Part shown: positions 28,484 through 37,365 of the stretch, piece after piece | Layout: each line of letters begins with the position of its first letter | Position numbering within the stretch: position 1 is the stretch's first letter | Assembly (NCBI GenBank): GCA_016719945.1 | Contig: JADJYE010000005.1 | Location: 186,001-250,000 of the forward strand | DNA from: Polyangiaceae bacterium | Lineage (GTDB): Bacteria > Myxococcota_A > Polyangia > Polyangiales > Polyangiaceae | Direction: 5' to 3' | DNA length: 64,000 nucleotides | Translations under genes and position numbers: made by a program | The notes under the pieces: model-generated | Databases searched by the model: none | The model's input: the letters and a program-made list of their open reading frames with translations, nothing else | Told to the model about the DNA's origin: nothing

Positions 28484-29131
28484 ATGGACGCCTCGGGGAC
28501 GAAGGGTGACGAGGATCGCGGTCGCCTCGCCACGAAGAAGCGCCCCTCCCGCCTGCGGCGCATCGCGCGAGACGGGCTGAGCCTGGTCGCCTTCCTCGCG
28601 ATCGCGCTCACCGCTCGCGCGTCGCTGGCCGATCACTACGTGGTCCCCACCGGCTCGATGATCCCGACGGTCCGCGAGGGCGATCGCGTGATCGTCTCCA
28701 AGGCGGCGTACGGCCTGCGGGTGCCGCTCTCTCACGCCTGGGTCGCCCGCTGGAGCGAGCCGAAGCGAGGGGACGTGGTCGTGCTCGAGTCGCCGACCGA
28801 CGGGGTCATCCTCCTCAAGCGTGTCGTCGCTCTGCCGGGCGACACGGTCGAGGTGCAGGGTGGCCACCTGATCCTGAACGGCAAGCGAGTGAAGGCGAAC
28901 GACAAGGAGGAGACGCTCGACGGCAAGGCCCACGGCCTGTCCCTCGACTCCGGCGGCGGGCCGGACTTCGGCCCGAAGAAGGTGCCCCCGAACAGCGTGC
29001 TCGTGATGGGTGACAACCGCGGGAACAGCCGCGACGGGCGGATGTTCGGGTTCGTCGACATGGACACGGTGCTCGGCCGCGCCGTCGCGGTCTACTCGCG
29101 CGCCGGAGATCTCGTCTGGAACGAGCTCTGA
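28484..29131 (+). CDS. lepB: Signal peptidase I
   Basis: A 215-residue membrane serine/lysine protease that removes Sec and Tat signal peptides. An N-terminal membrane helix (LSLVAFLAIALTARASL) is followed by the catalytic Ser in VPTGSMIPT (about residue 57) and the general-base Lys in LLKRVVALPGD (about 111), then VLVMGDNRGNSRDGRMFG. The start is ATG 28484; the in-frame ATG at 28388 would overlap the start of the divergent selenoprotein gene, leaving no room for a promoter. It overlaps the convergent hydrolase/adenylation gene by 40 nt. Confidence 0.93.
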   Translation: MDASGTKGDEDRGRLATKKRPSRLRRIARDGLSLVAFLAIALTARASLADHYVVPTGSMIPTVREGDRVIVSKAAYGLRVPLSHAWVARWSEPKRGDVVVLESPTDGVILLKRVVALPGDTVEVQGGHLILNGKRVKANDKEETLDGKAHGLSLDSGGGPDFGPKKVPPNSVLVMGDNRGNSRDGRMFGFVDMDTVLGRAVAVYSRAGDLVWNEL

Positions 29132-31980
29132 CCGGCGCGTTCGCGGGCCAGGCGCTTGTTCGGGCGGAAGCCCTCTAGCAGCGGAAGCTCCATGACGCGG
29201 GTGATCCGCGCGGGCCGCTCGTGCCGCTCGAGGCCGAGCATCGCCTCGTCGAGCCGCTCGGCCGAGATCGGCTCCTTGCTCACGAACGCGGCCTCGATGG
29301 CTCCGCCGGGCTCGCCCCACGCGGCGGCCAGCTGAACCTCGGGCAGGCCATACAGCGCAGCCTCGACGCGCCTCGTCGACACCGCGCCACCCGCCGTGTG
29401 CACGAAGCCGCCGCGCGCGTCGACGAACCACGCGTCGCCGTCAGCGTCGCGCTTGAGCACGTCGTGCGACACGTACCAGCGATCGCCGGTCGAGAAGGCG
29501 TCGTGGACGATCGTCCCGCCCCCGCCGACGTCGTCCCCCGGGGCGAGCTCGGCCGAAAGCAGGCCGAGCTCGTCGGTCTGCGCAGGCGTCAGGCGGCCGA
29601 GGCCGTCGCGCACCGGCTCGAGCGTGCGCGGATCGATCCTCACGATCTCCGTCCGGGCGCTGCCCGGGAGCGCGCGCCCGAGCGCGCCGATCTTCTTGCC
29701 GGACGCGTTCGCGAAGATCACGCGCTGCGTGGTCGAGCCGTAGAACTCCATCACGCTCGCGCCGTACCGCTCCTTCAGCTTCAGCGCGAGATCGGCGCGG
29801 ATGCCGCTGCCGGCGAACAGCCTGAGCGGGAGGGTCGCGTCGCCGCGGCTCGGCTTGCGGTGCACGAGCGGGCGGAGCATCTCGCCCGCGTAGAACGCGA
29901 TCGTCGCGCCGTACCGCCGCACCTCGACCAAGAACCGCTCAGGCTCGAACGAGTCGGCGAGGGCGAGGCGTGCGCCTCCCACGAGCGCGCCGCCGACGGC
30001 CACCATCATCGCGGTCGGGTGGTGCAGCGGCACGCAGCAGTACACCGTGTCTTCGGGCTTGATGGTGCACGCCGCCGCCGCGCCGAGCGCAGACAGGGCC
30101 CAGCGGTGGTTGGTGACGCCCGCGGGCCGCAGCTCGCCGGTCTCGTTCGGCCGCAGCAAGATGACCGCGAGGTCCTTGGCGCGCCCGGCGTCGAGCTGCA
30201 GCTGAGAGGGGAGCTCGACCCGCGCGGGATCGATCGCCTCCATGTCGACGACGTCGCTCATCCCCCCGGGGGGGCGCGCGCCGCCGCCGAGCAGGAGCAG
30301 CTCCCCCGGGTGGACCAGGCGGGCGAGCGCCAGGTGCTCGACGTCGGTCGCCACCACCGTGACCTTGGCCTCCGCGAACGCGCGGATCAGCGCGTCCGGC
30401 CGTGAGCTGGGCGGCGCGAGCACCGCGACAGCGCACAGGCGCGACAGCGCCGTCATCATCGTCAAGAAGCTGGGCCTCGACGCCATCAGCACGCCGACCC
30501 GCGTCCCGGGGCGCACGCCGCTCGCGTAGAGACCGCGCACGACGTTGCTGACGCGCGTGTCCGAGTCCCGGTAGGTGAAGGCGCGCGACTGCCAGAGGAA
30601 GAAGGTGCCTTCGGGGTCGCGCCGCGCGCGCTGGGTGAGCGCGAGCCCCGCGCTCGTGCGCGTCTCGGGCGTCATGTTGGCGAGGCGTCGCAGGCGCGGC
30701 TCCTGGAACCGCACGGCGTCGTACGCGTCCTCCGCGTTCGAGGCGACGTCTCCGACGCGCGACCAGACGTCTCGCAACGTCGAGCCGAGGGCGTCGACGA
30801 GGAAGCTCACGTCGAAGTCGACGTCGAAGCCCGCGCCCTCGGGCTCGTCGTCCAGCGACGGGCGCCCGGGGCTCTCGCGCGGCTCGAGCTTCGCCGGCAG
30901 CGGGCCCCGCCCCTCCACGAACTTCACGAAGCCCGCGACGGTCGGCCACGTCTCGCTCGTTGCGCGGGAGCCCACCACGATGCCGAAGTGGCCCGCCTCG
31001 ACGCTGGTCAGCCGGACGTGGGCCTCCGGGGCCGCGGTCGCGATCGCTCTCACCGCGGCGGGGCGCGCCATCTCGTCGTGCGAGCCGACGAAGGCGAGGA
31101 TCGGGCAGCGGATGTCCGCGAGCGTGGCCGTGCGGCCCGACAGCACGAACCCGCCGGAGAGCATGCGGTTGTGGAGGATGAACTGCTCGACGAACTCGCG
31201 GAACGCCGGCCCTGGCCAGGCGACGAACCCCTCGCCGCCGAGGAACCTGCGCCGCGCCTCGCGACGGACGAGCGCGCGCCGGTCGTGCAGCTTTCGCAAG
31301 AACTCGAGGCGCTGCGAGATCTCCTTGCGGGTCGAGAGCAGCTTGAACCCCGTGCTGGTGATCGCCCCGGGCAGGCCCTCGATCCGCTCGATCGAGCGGG
31401 TGACGACCGGCTCGACGAAGCGCAGGAAGGCCGCCGCCGCGTCCTTGTGCACCGCCGGCAGGTTCTTGTGGATGTCGATCGGGCTGCCGAAGGTGACGAG
31501 GCTCGCGATCCCCTCCGAGCGCAGGTACGCGGCCGCCTGGTAGGCGAACATGCCGCCTTGAGAGTACCCGCACACGTGGACCAGCTTGCCGGTCCGCTTG
31601 CCCACCAGCTCGATCGCCCGCACCGCCGCGATCACGTGGTCGTCGAGCGTGCGCGCCATGCCGCCCTCTTCGCGCTCGGGCGCGCCGAAGTCGACGACGT
31701 ACGGCTGCACGCCCAGGGCGCCGAGCGTCGCGACGGCGGAGTTGTTCTCCTCGAGATCGTAGACCTCGCTCGTCACCATCAGCGGCGGGATCAGGATCGC
31801 GACCGGCGCGTCGTCGTCGGCGCACGTTGCGTAGCGGCGCAGCCGGTGGTGAGGCCCCTCGTCGACGATCTCGTACGGCGCCCCGTAGGGCGCCCCGAGG
31901 CGCCCGAAACGCGCGAGCTCGAGGGCGTTCCTCGCCCCGGCCATCGTACGGCCGAAGAAGCGTTGGAGCTTTCTGTTCAC
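29092..31980 (-). CDS. Alpha/beta-hydrolase and AMP-binding (adenylation) fusion protein
   Basis: 962 residues. Residues 1-400 are an alpha/beta-hydrolase resembling PHA synthase-like proteins, with nucleophile motif GYSQGG (Ser140) in place of PhaC's Cys, and late SHDE and AGHFG for Asp/His. Residues about 460-962 are an acyl-CoA-synthetase/adenylation fold: EFYGSTTQ (motif A5), STGDRWYVSHDV (A7), RGGFVHTAGGAVSTRRVEAAL (A8) and a terminal Lys. The P-loop normally TSGTTGxPKG appears as RPNETGELRPAGVTNHR and lacks the PKG Lys, so classical adenylation may be impaired or altered. Candidate role: ester or lipid remodelling with acyl activation. The fused order hydrolase-ligase is clear from the single open frame. 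Confidence 0.78.
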   Translation of the reverse strand: MNRKLQRFFGRTMAGARNALELARFGRLGAPYGAPYEIVDEGPHHRLRRYATCADDDAPVAILIPPLMVTSEVYDLEENNSAVATLGALGVQPYVVDFGAPEREEGGMARTLDDHVIAAVRAIELVGKRTGKLVHVCGYSQGGMFAYQAAAYLRSEGIASLVTFGSPIDIHKNLPAVHKDAAAAFLRFVEPVVTRSIERIEGLPGAITSTGFKLLSTRKEISQRLEFLRKLHDRRALVRREARRRFLGGEGFVAWPGPAFREFVEQFILHNRMLSGGFVLSGRTATLADIRCPILAFVGSHDEMARPAAVRAIATAAPEAHVRLTSVEAGHFGIVVGSRATSETWPTVAGFVKFVEGRGPLPAKLEPRESPGRPSLDDEPEGAGFDVDFDVSFLVDALGSTLRDVWSRVGDVASNAEDAYDAVRFQEPRLRRLANMTPETRTSAGLALTQRARRDPEGTFFLWQSRAFTYRDSDTRVSNVVRGLYASGVRPGTRVGVLMASRPSFLTMMTALSRLCAVAVLAPPSSRPDALIRAFAEAKVTVVATDVEHLALARLVHPGELLLLGGGARPPGGMSDVVDMEAIDPARVELPSQLQLDAGRAKDLAVILLRPNETGELRPAGVTNHRWALSALGAAAACTIKPEDTVYCCVPLHHPTAMMVAVGGALVGGARLALADSFEPERFLVEVRRYGATIAFYAGEMLRPLVHRKPSRGDATLPLRLFAGSGIRADLALKLKERYGASVMEFYGSTTQRVIFANASGKKIGALGRALPGSARTEIVRIDPRTLEPVRDGLGRLTPAQTDELGLLSAELAPGDDVGGGGTIVHDAFSTGDRWYVSHDVLKRDADGDAWFVDARGGFVHTAGGAVSTRRVEAALYGLPEVQLAAAWGEPGGAIEAAFVSKEPISAERLDEAMLGLERHERPARITRVMELPLLEGFRPNKRLARERAGQSSFQTRSPARE

Positions 31981-32023
31981 GCGCGTTCGGGGTCGCGTCG
32001 ACGGAGGCCCAGAGAGCCTCGGC

Positions 32024-32383
32024 TCAGCGCGCCTTCTTGGCCTTGGCCTTCGCCTTGGCGGCGCGGTTCTCGGGCGTGTGTGTGGCGGCCTTCGCCTTGC
32101 GCTCGAGGTTCTCGGACGGCTTTCCGCGGTTCTTGCTGGTGCGCGTCGACTTGCGCGACGGCTTGCCCGTGGTCGAGTCCTCCAGGGCGCTCACGGCCTT
32201 CTTGGCAGCGCGCTTGCTGACGTTGCGCTCGGCGGTGTTGTCGGAGCCTTCGACCCTGCGCTTCGTCTCGACGACGTCTTTCTCGGCTTCCTTCTTCGGC
32301 TTGGCCTTCCGAGCGGGGCTCGGGGGCTTCTTCGGTCCGGAACGTTCTTTCTCGGATTTGTAGCGCTCTGCTCGCGTGGCCAT
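32024..32383 (-). CDS. Lys/Arg/Ala-rich histone H1-like basic protein
   Basis: 119 residues, extremely basic, with repeated K/R/A/S/T/P segments (KKPPSPARKAKPKKEAEK, RAAKAKAKAKKAR). It has no globular domain or signal peptide. The composition resembles the disordered, DNA-condensing histone H1-like tails known from several bacteria. Nucleoid binding is the plausible role but unproven. It is a single gene between the fusion protein and the phosphoesterase, both on the same strand. Confidence 0.7.
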   Translation of the reverse strand: MATRAERYKSEKERSGPKKPPSPARKAKPKKEAEKDVVETKRRVEGSDNTAERNVSKRAAKKAVSALEDSTTGKPSRKSTRTSKNRGKPSENLERKAKAATHTPENRAAKAKAKAKKAR

Positions 32384-32443
32384 GGCCCTCGAGCATAGCC
32401 GCGTGCCACGCAGGAGATCATCCCTCTTCGAGCCTGCCGTCGC

Positions 32444-33616
32444 TCAGGCCGACCGAGACAGCTCGAGCAGCGTGATCTCGGCCGGCGCTCCGACGCGCAT
32501 GGGGGGGCCCCAGTAGCCGGTCCCGCAGCTCGTGTAGACGAGGGTGTCGCCGAGGCGGTCGAGCCCTGCGACGAAGGTCTGATCGAGGCGCACGAAGAAG
32601 CCCCACGGGAAGATCTGGCCGCCGTGGGTGTGCCCCGACAGCTGCAGGCCGACGCCGTGCTTCTCGGCCTCGAACGCGTGCTTCGGCTGGTGGGCCAGGA
32701 GCACGACCTCGCGCTCCGGGTCGCGGCCGCCGAGCGCCTTGTCCAGGTCGGCGCCGTGCCCGCGCCCGAACCCCTTGGCGCGGTAGTCGTCGACGCCGGC
32801 CAGATCGAAGGAGCCGCGCTCGTCGCCGATCGAGACCCGCTCGTTGCGCAGCACGCGCACGCCGAGGCGCGTCAGCTCCTCGATCCAGGCGTCGACCCCC
32901 GAGTAATACTCGTGGTTGCCCGTCACGAAGTAGACGCCGTGCTTCGCCCGCAGCTCGGCGAGGGGCGCGACGTGCTCGCGCAGCTCCTCGACCGAGCCGT
33001 CGACGAGGTCGCCGGTGATGGCGATGACGTCAGGCTCCAGCGCGTTGACGCGCGCCACGACCCCGCGCAGCCACTCGCCGTCGATCGTCGGGCCGACGTG
33101 CACGTCGGTGAGCTGAACCACCCGAAAGCCGTCGAGGGCGCCCGGGAACCGCTTGAGCCCGACCTTCACCGGCTTGACCTGAACGGGGGCGCGCACCGAC
33201 GCGAGCCCGAAGCCCCCGAGCGCGAGGGCCGCCAGGCCCACCCCTCCCGACAAGATCCGCGCGAGGAACGTCCGGCGCTCGGGATCTTCCGGCAGCACCT
33301 TGGTCAGCTCGAGCACGGTCGCTCCTCCGCGGACGACCTCGGTCGCGAGCGTCAGGAACAGCGCCAGGATGAGCAGGCCCATCCACGTGTAGGTGCCCAG
33401 CGCGACCGCCGAGCCGAAGCTCCTCGGGAGCAGGCGCGAGGCGAACATCCCCGCGGGCAGCAGCACCGCGCTGCCGACCGTGAGCCAGAAGCCGAGCCTC
33501 TGGACCGTCTCCAGCGCGGTCGCGCGGACGAGCCGGGCGTGGAGGTAATAGTGGATGCCGCCGACGACGGTCACCATCACCACGAGGAACAGGAGCAGTT
33601 GGGTCCACGAGCGCAT
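32444..33616 (-). CDS. Membrane-anchored metallophosphoesterase (YkuE-like)
   Basis: 390 residues. Four N-terminal membrane helices (LLLFLVVMVTVVGGIHYYL and others) precede a twin-arginine-like RRTF segment and a calcineurin-like phosphoesterase domain. Metal motifs are TDVHVG (D-x-H), TGDLVDG (GD), TGNHEYYSG (GNHE), a LAHQPKH His and SGHTHGGQIFPWG (GHTH). The architecture matches YkuE/YaeI-type phosphodiesterases acting on lipid or periplasmic substrates. Substrate unknown. Confidence 0.9.
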   Translation of the reverse strand: MRSWTQLLLFLVVMVTVVGGIHYYLHARLVRATALETVQRLGFWLTVGSAVLLPAGMFASRLLPRSFGSAVALGTYTWMGLLILALFLTLATEVVRGGATVLELTKVLPEDPERRTFLARILSGGVGLAALALGGFGLASVRAPVQVKPVKVGLKRFPGALDGFRVVQLTDVHVGPTIDGEWLRGVVARVNALEPDVIAITGDLVDGSVEELREHVAPLAELRAKHGVYFVTGNHEYYSGVDAWIEELTRLGVRVLRNERVSIGDERGSFDLAGVDDYRAKGFGRGHGADLDKALGGRDPEREVVLLAHQPKHAFEAEKHGVGLQLSGHTHGGQIFPWGFFVRLDQTFVAGLDRLGDTLVYTSCGTGYWGPPMRVGAPAEITLLELSRSA

Positions 33617-33726
33617 CCGGGCGGGTCTCCGCGACGATACGGCAGAGGCTATTCACCCAGGCCGACCTGTCGACCGCACACTACGAAACTTAACGGACGC
33701 TGTTTCGTGGGGCGCGACCCACGACG

Positions 33727-34302
33727 TCAGTTGAGGCGCAGCATCCGCCCGACCAGGCGAAACAGCCCGCGCGACGCCGCGCTGATGCGGCTGCCCACGA
33801 TCTCGATGTCGCCGTCCTGTCGGATGCGCACCGCGCCCGTGCCTGCGCGCAGCAGCACCTCGCGCTCGGCCTCGATCTCGATCGTCTCGCCGGTCAGCCG
33901 CAGCTTCTCCGGGACGCGCGAGCGCAGCACGCCGACCACCACCCACGCGCCCTCCTCGTCCGCCTCGACCATCACGCGCTCGCCGCTCTCCATCGCCTCG
34001 CGGACGACCGCCGCGTCGACGTCGGGGTCGAGCGCGAGCTCCTGCGCCTGATCCTCTCCGCGCACGTAGACCGTCGCGGTTCGACCCGCGAGCCCCACGA
34101 CCTTCGCAGAGCGCATCCCCAGCGGGCGCTGGGGCTCGCGCGAAGCGGGCTCGTCGCTCGGGCTCGGCAGGAACGCCTCGAGCGCCGCGGCCGCGCCCAC
34201 CGAGGCCTCAGCGGGCGCGGCGCTCTCGGCCTCGTCGGCGACCACGCTCACGGGCGCGGACGCCGTCAGCTCGGCAGCAGGGGCAGGGGGGCGGTTCGTC
34301 AT
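33727..34302 (-). CDS. DUF6484-like protein (T6SS-associated family)
   Basis: 191 residues from ATG 34302 with GAGG upstream. An Ala/Ser/Pro-rich low-complexity N-terminus (about 80 residues) is followed by a compact beta domain: KVVGLAGRTATVYVRG, ERVMVEADEEGAWVVVGVL, PEKLRLTGETIEIEA and VLLRAGTGAVRIRQDGDIEIVG. This resembles DUF6484, a small beta-rich family frequently found with type VI secretion genes; the end pattern is like the beta-prism tail of VgrG. No other T6SS gene adjoins it here. The family assignment is from memory. Confidence 0.6.
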   Translation of the reverse strand: MTNRPPAPAAELTASAPVSVVADEAESAAPAEASVGAAAALEAFLPSPSDEPASREPQRPLGMRSAKVVGLAGRTATVYVRGEDQAQELALDPDVDAAVVREAMESGERVMVEADEEGAWVVVGVLRSRVPEKLRLTGETIEIEAEREVLLRAGTGAVRIRQDGDIEIVGSRISAASRGLFRLVGRMLRLN

Positions 34303-34372
34303 GAGGCCTCGAGCGCGAGCGTAGCGCACGTCGCCGCGGGTGCGTGGGGCCGGGGTGAGGTACGCTCGCTGG

Positions 34373-35020
34373 GTGGAGAAGCGGCTCAAGATCGACTTCG
34401 TCTCGGACCTCGCCTGCCCGTGGTGCCTGATCGGCCTGCGGCGCCTCGAGCTCGCGCTCGAGGCGTGTGGGGTCGACGCGGACCTCGAGCTGCATCCGTT
34501 CTTGCTCGATCCGTCGACCCCTCCCGAGGGGCACGATCTGCGCGAGCGCCTCAGGCGCAAGTATGGCGATCCGGAGCCTCTGTTCCAGCGCGTCGAAGCG
34601 GTCGCCAAGGCCGACGGCATCCCCCTCGACTTCTCGCGCGTCGCGCGCTCGCCGAGCACCGTCGCGGCGCACACGCTGGTGCGTCACGCGCGCGAGCGCG
34701 GCACGCAGCGGGGCCTCGCGAGGGCCCTCTTTGCGGCTCACTTCCTCGAGGGGCGCGACATCGCAGACGCGGCGCAGCTCGCCAGCATCGCCAGCGCCTT
34801 CGGCTTCGCGCCGGCCGAGGTGATCGCCCTCGTGACCGACGACGCAGAGCTCGCCGTGACGCGCGCTCAGGCCGAGGCGTGGTCGGCCCGCGGGGTCACC
34901 GCAGTGCCCTTCACGATCGTGGGCGAGCGCCGCGGCATCCCCGGCGCGCAGCCCTTGCACGTGTTCGAAAAGGCTCTCCGCGAAGCCGAAACCAGCGTAG
35001 ACGGCGCACGTCCGCGCTGA
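34373..35020 (+). CDS. DsbA-family (FrnE-like) disulfide oxidoreductase
   Basis: 215 residues from a GTG at 34373. Thioredoxin-fold with catalytic CPWC (Cys15/Cys18) in SDLACPWCLIGLRRLELAL and a DsbA-type alpha-helical insertion; the cis-Pro loop appears in GVTAVPFTIV. No signal peptide precedes the CPWC, so it is cytoplasmic, like FrnE-type proteins that handle stress or polyketide intermediates. Substrate unknown. It is followed after 15 nt by the DUF2267 gene. Confidence 0.88.
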   Translation: MEKRLKIDFVSDLACPWCLIGLRRLELALEACGVDADLELHPFLLDPSTPPEGHDLRERLRRKYGDPEPLFQRVEAVAKADGIPLDFSRVARSPSTVAAHTLVRHARERGTQRGLARALFAAHFLEGRDIADAAQLASIASAFGFAPAEVIALVTDDAELAVTRAQAEAWSARGVTAVPFTIVGERRGIPGAQPLHVFEKALREAETSVDGARPR

Positions 35021-35035
35021 GACGATGGGCACGCC

Positions 35036-35716
35036 ATGACGACCACCCTGACGCCCGAACAACGCGGCGCTGCGCTCCTCGCCGAGGTCCAGCGCCGCAC
35101 AGGGATCTCCACCCAAGACGAGGCCTCTCACGTCCTCGACGCCGTCGTCGACGCGCTCGGGGAGCTGCTCACGACGGACGAGGCGCGCGCCGTGGCCCCT
35201 CACCTCGGGCCGCGCCTGTCGCGCCTGCTCGAGGCGGGCGCGGGTCGCCACTCGGCCTCCTCCGACGTGGCGGCGTTGGTCGACGGCGTCGCCTGGCGCG
35301 AGAACGTCGCCGAGGGCGTCGCCCTCGAGCACGCGACGGCGGTGTGCGACGCCATCATGCAGGCGCTGCCGGCGGAGGTTCGAACCAAGCTCGAGCGAGA
35401 TCTGCCCAAGGAGGTGATCGCCTTCCTCGAGCGCGGTCGCGCCGACGGCATCGTTCACCGCCGCGAGCCGCCGAAGCCGGAGGTGCTCACGCACTCGTTG
35501 GCCCAAGGTCGGCCCGGCGGCGCCCACCCCGTCTCCGAGTCGAAGCCCGTGACCGCACACTCCGGGTCGGTCGCGCTGACCGACAACCCGCACGCCGATC
35601 GTAAGATCTCGAGCGCGGGAACGGAGGAGCCCCCCCCGCTCGAGGTAGAGAAGTGTTCGAATCCGTCCGCGAGATCGCGTGGGCCGACTGGAAGCCCCAC
35701 GACGTCGCGACCCTGA
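35036..35716 (+). CDS. DUF2267-domain protein
   Basis: 226 residues. Residues about 15-140 are helical and match DUF2267, with LAEVQRRTGIS, ASHVLDAVVDALGELL and LPAEVRTKLERDLPKEVIAF. The C-terminal 75 residues are low-complexity and basic/Pro-rich and overlap the Nudix gene's first 64 nt in another frame. Families with DUF2267 are small soluble proteins of unknown function. Confidence 0.68.
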   Translation: MTTTLTPEQRGAALLAEVQRRTGISTQDEASHVLDAVVDALGELLTTDEARAVAPHLGPRLSRLLEAGAGRHSASSDVAALVDGVAWRENVAEGVALEHATAVCDAIMQALPAEVRTKLERDLPKEVIAFLERGRADGIVHRREPPKPEVLTHSLAQGRPGGAHPVSESKPVTAHSGSVALTDNPHADRKISSAGTEEPPPLEVEKCSNPSARSRGPTGSPTTSRP

Positions 35717-36639
35717 TGTTCGTCATCCAGCGGGGCCAGGTCCTGCTGATCCGCAAGCTGCGCGGCCTGGGCGCGGGGAAGATCAACGCGCCCGGCGGCC
35801 GCCTCGAGCCCGGGGAGACCGCGGCCGACGCCGCCGTTCGTGAGGCGATGGAGGAGGTGGGCGTTCGTCCGCTCGCGCCGCGCCACCGCGGCGAGCTGCG
35901 CTTCCAGTTCGTCGACGGCTACGCCCTGCACTGTCACGTCTTCACCGCCGACGCCTGTGAGGGTGAGGTTCGCCCGAGCGACGAGGCGATCCCGATGTGG
36001 ACGCCGCTGCACGCGATCCCCTTCTCCGAGATGTGGGCCGACGACGCCCTGTGGCTGCCGCTCGTGCTGTCGGGCCGAACGCCGCTCGACGGACGCTTCA
36101 TCTTCGACGGTGAGCGCATGGTCGACCACGTGATCGAGGCGCGCGACCCCGCTCAAGCCCTGTTCGAGCGCCTCGGCGCGCTCGGCATCGAGACCGAGAC
36201 CGTCGAGCACCCTCCGGTCTTCACGGTCGAGGAGGCCAAGCGCCACCGCGTCGATGCGCGGGGCCACCACGTGAAGAACCTCTTCCTCCGCAACAAGAAG
36301 GGCGCGATGTGGCTGGTCACCACGACCGAAGATCGGCCCATCGATCTCAAGCGCCTGGCTGCGCGGCTCGGCGCGGGGCACCTGTCGTTCGGCTCGGCCG
36401 AGCGGCTGCGCGAGCACCTGGGGGTCGAGCCCGGGTCGGTGACGCCGTTCGCCGCCCTGCACGACGAAGCGCACAACGTCACGTCGGTCCTCGACCAAGA
36501 GATCGCGGGCGGCGAGCGGGTGCACTGCCACCCGCTCACCAACGACCGCACGACGGCGATCGCGGGCGCCGACCTGGTGCGGTTCCTCTCGTCCGTCGGC
36601 CACGCGCCGCAGATCCTCGACCTGACGCGCGACTCGTGA
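35653..36639 (+). CDS. Nudix hydrolase fused to a YbaK/ProX-type aminoacyl-tRNA deacylase
   Basis: 328 residues from a GTG at 35653 with GAGG upstream. Residues 1-150 are a MutT-like Nudix domain with an intact Nudix box (about 48-70: GGRLEPGETAADAAVREAM then EEVGV), suggesting 8-oxo-dGTP-like hydrolysis. Residues about 160-325 match the YbaK/ProX prolyl-tRNA editing domain (HHVKNLFLRNKKG, AGHLSFGSAERL, VTPFAALHDEAH). One open frame spans both. Predicted dual cleaning of damaged nucleotides and mischarged tRNA; whether both act is unknown. Confidence 0.85.
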   Translation: MFESVREIAWADWKPHDVATLMFVIQRGQVLLIRKLRGLGAGKINAPGGRLEPGETAADAAVREAMEEVGVRPLAPRHRGELRFQFVDGYALHCHVFTADACEGEVRPSDEAIPMWTPLHAIPFSEMWADDALWLPLVLSGRTPLDGRFIFDGERMVDHVIEARDPAQALFERLGALGIETETVEHPPVFTVEEAKRHRVDARGHHVKNLFLRNKKGAMWLVTTTEDRPIDLKRLAARLGAGHLSFGSAERLREHLGVEPGSVTPFAALHDEAHNVTSVLDQEIAGGERVHCHPLTNDRTTAIAGADLVRFLSSVGHAPQILDLTRDS

Positions 36640-36704
36640 TGTCCTTCCGCTCGCAGCACCCCCGCGCGAGCTCGCGCGGTCAGCAGGTGCCTCGGGAGGT
36701 CGCG

Positions 36705-37361
36705 ATGGGTTGGTTGTCGACGTTGTTGTCCGGCTCCATGGGTCGGCGGGTTTGGGGCGTTACGTTCCTCCTTGGCTTCGCTGCGCTCATGGTCGCGTGC
36801 GGCCCACCCTCCGCCGAGGACATGGAGAAGGCCTGGCACACGAACGAGGAGAACGCGCAGAAGTACGCCGCGAAGTACCCCGGCATGAAGCCGGCGATCG
36901 ACGACCTGCTCACCAAGACCAAGGCCGAGTTCGACGAGGCGAAGAAGGCCGACGAGAAGTCGCGCGGCGAGAAGATGAAGGTCGCCGTCGACAAGGTCGC
37001 GAGCTCGATCAAGATCTTCGAGACCTACGAGACCGAGGTCGACAAGCTCAACAAGCTGCTCAAGGACAAGGACCTGAACGAGCTGCCCGCGTCGAAGTTC
37101 AACGCGGCCGCCGACCCCGCCAAGGAGGCGCTCAAGAAGGCCGAGACGATGCTGAAGGACTCGAAGCCCGCGAACATGGGCGACGCGAAGGCGAAGCTCG
37201 AGGAGGCGATCAAGAGCCTCCAGTCGTCCTCCTCCGCGCTCGAGGCGCTCAAGCCCGCGAAGCCGTCGGGCGGCAGCACTGGTACGCCGGGCACCTCGTC
37301 GCCGGGCAGCACGTCGTCGCCGGGCAGCACGTCGTCGCCCGCCGCGACCTCGAAGCCCTGA
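36705..37361 (+). CDS. Lys-rich coiled-coil lipoprotein
   Basis: 218 residues from ATG 36705 preceded by GGGAGG with 5-nt spacing; an ATG at 36639 overlapping the Nudix stop is less likely. The signal ends at LMVAC (lipobox Cys about 29). The mature part is highly charged (Lys/Asp/Glu/Ala) and helical, with heptad-like AKYPGMKPAIDDLLTKTKAE patterns, then a Ser/Gly/Pro/Thr tail (GTPGTSSPGSTSSPGS). It may be an outer-membrane or peptidoglycan-facing spacer. Function unknown. Confidence 0.7.
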   Translation: MGWLSTLLSGSMGRRVWGVTFLLGFAALMVACGPPSAEDMEKAWHTNEENAQKYAAKYPGMKPAIDDLLTKTKAEFDEAKKADEKSRGEKMKVAVDKVASSIKIFETYETEVDKLNKLLKDKDLNELPASKFNAAADPAKEALKKAETMLKDSKPANMGDAKAKLEEAIKSLQSSSSALEALKPAKPSGGSTGTPGTSSPGSTSSPGSTSSPAATSKP

Positions 37362-37365
37362 GGCG

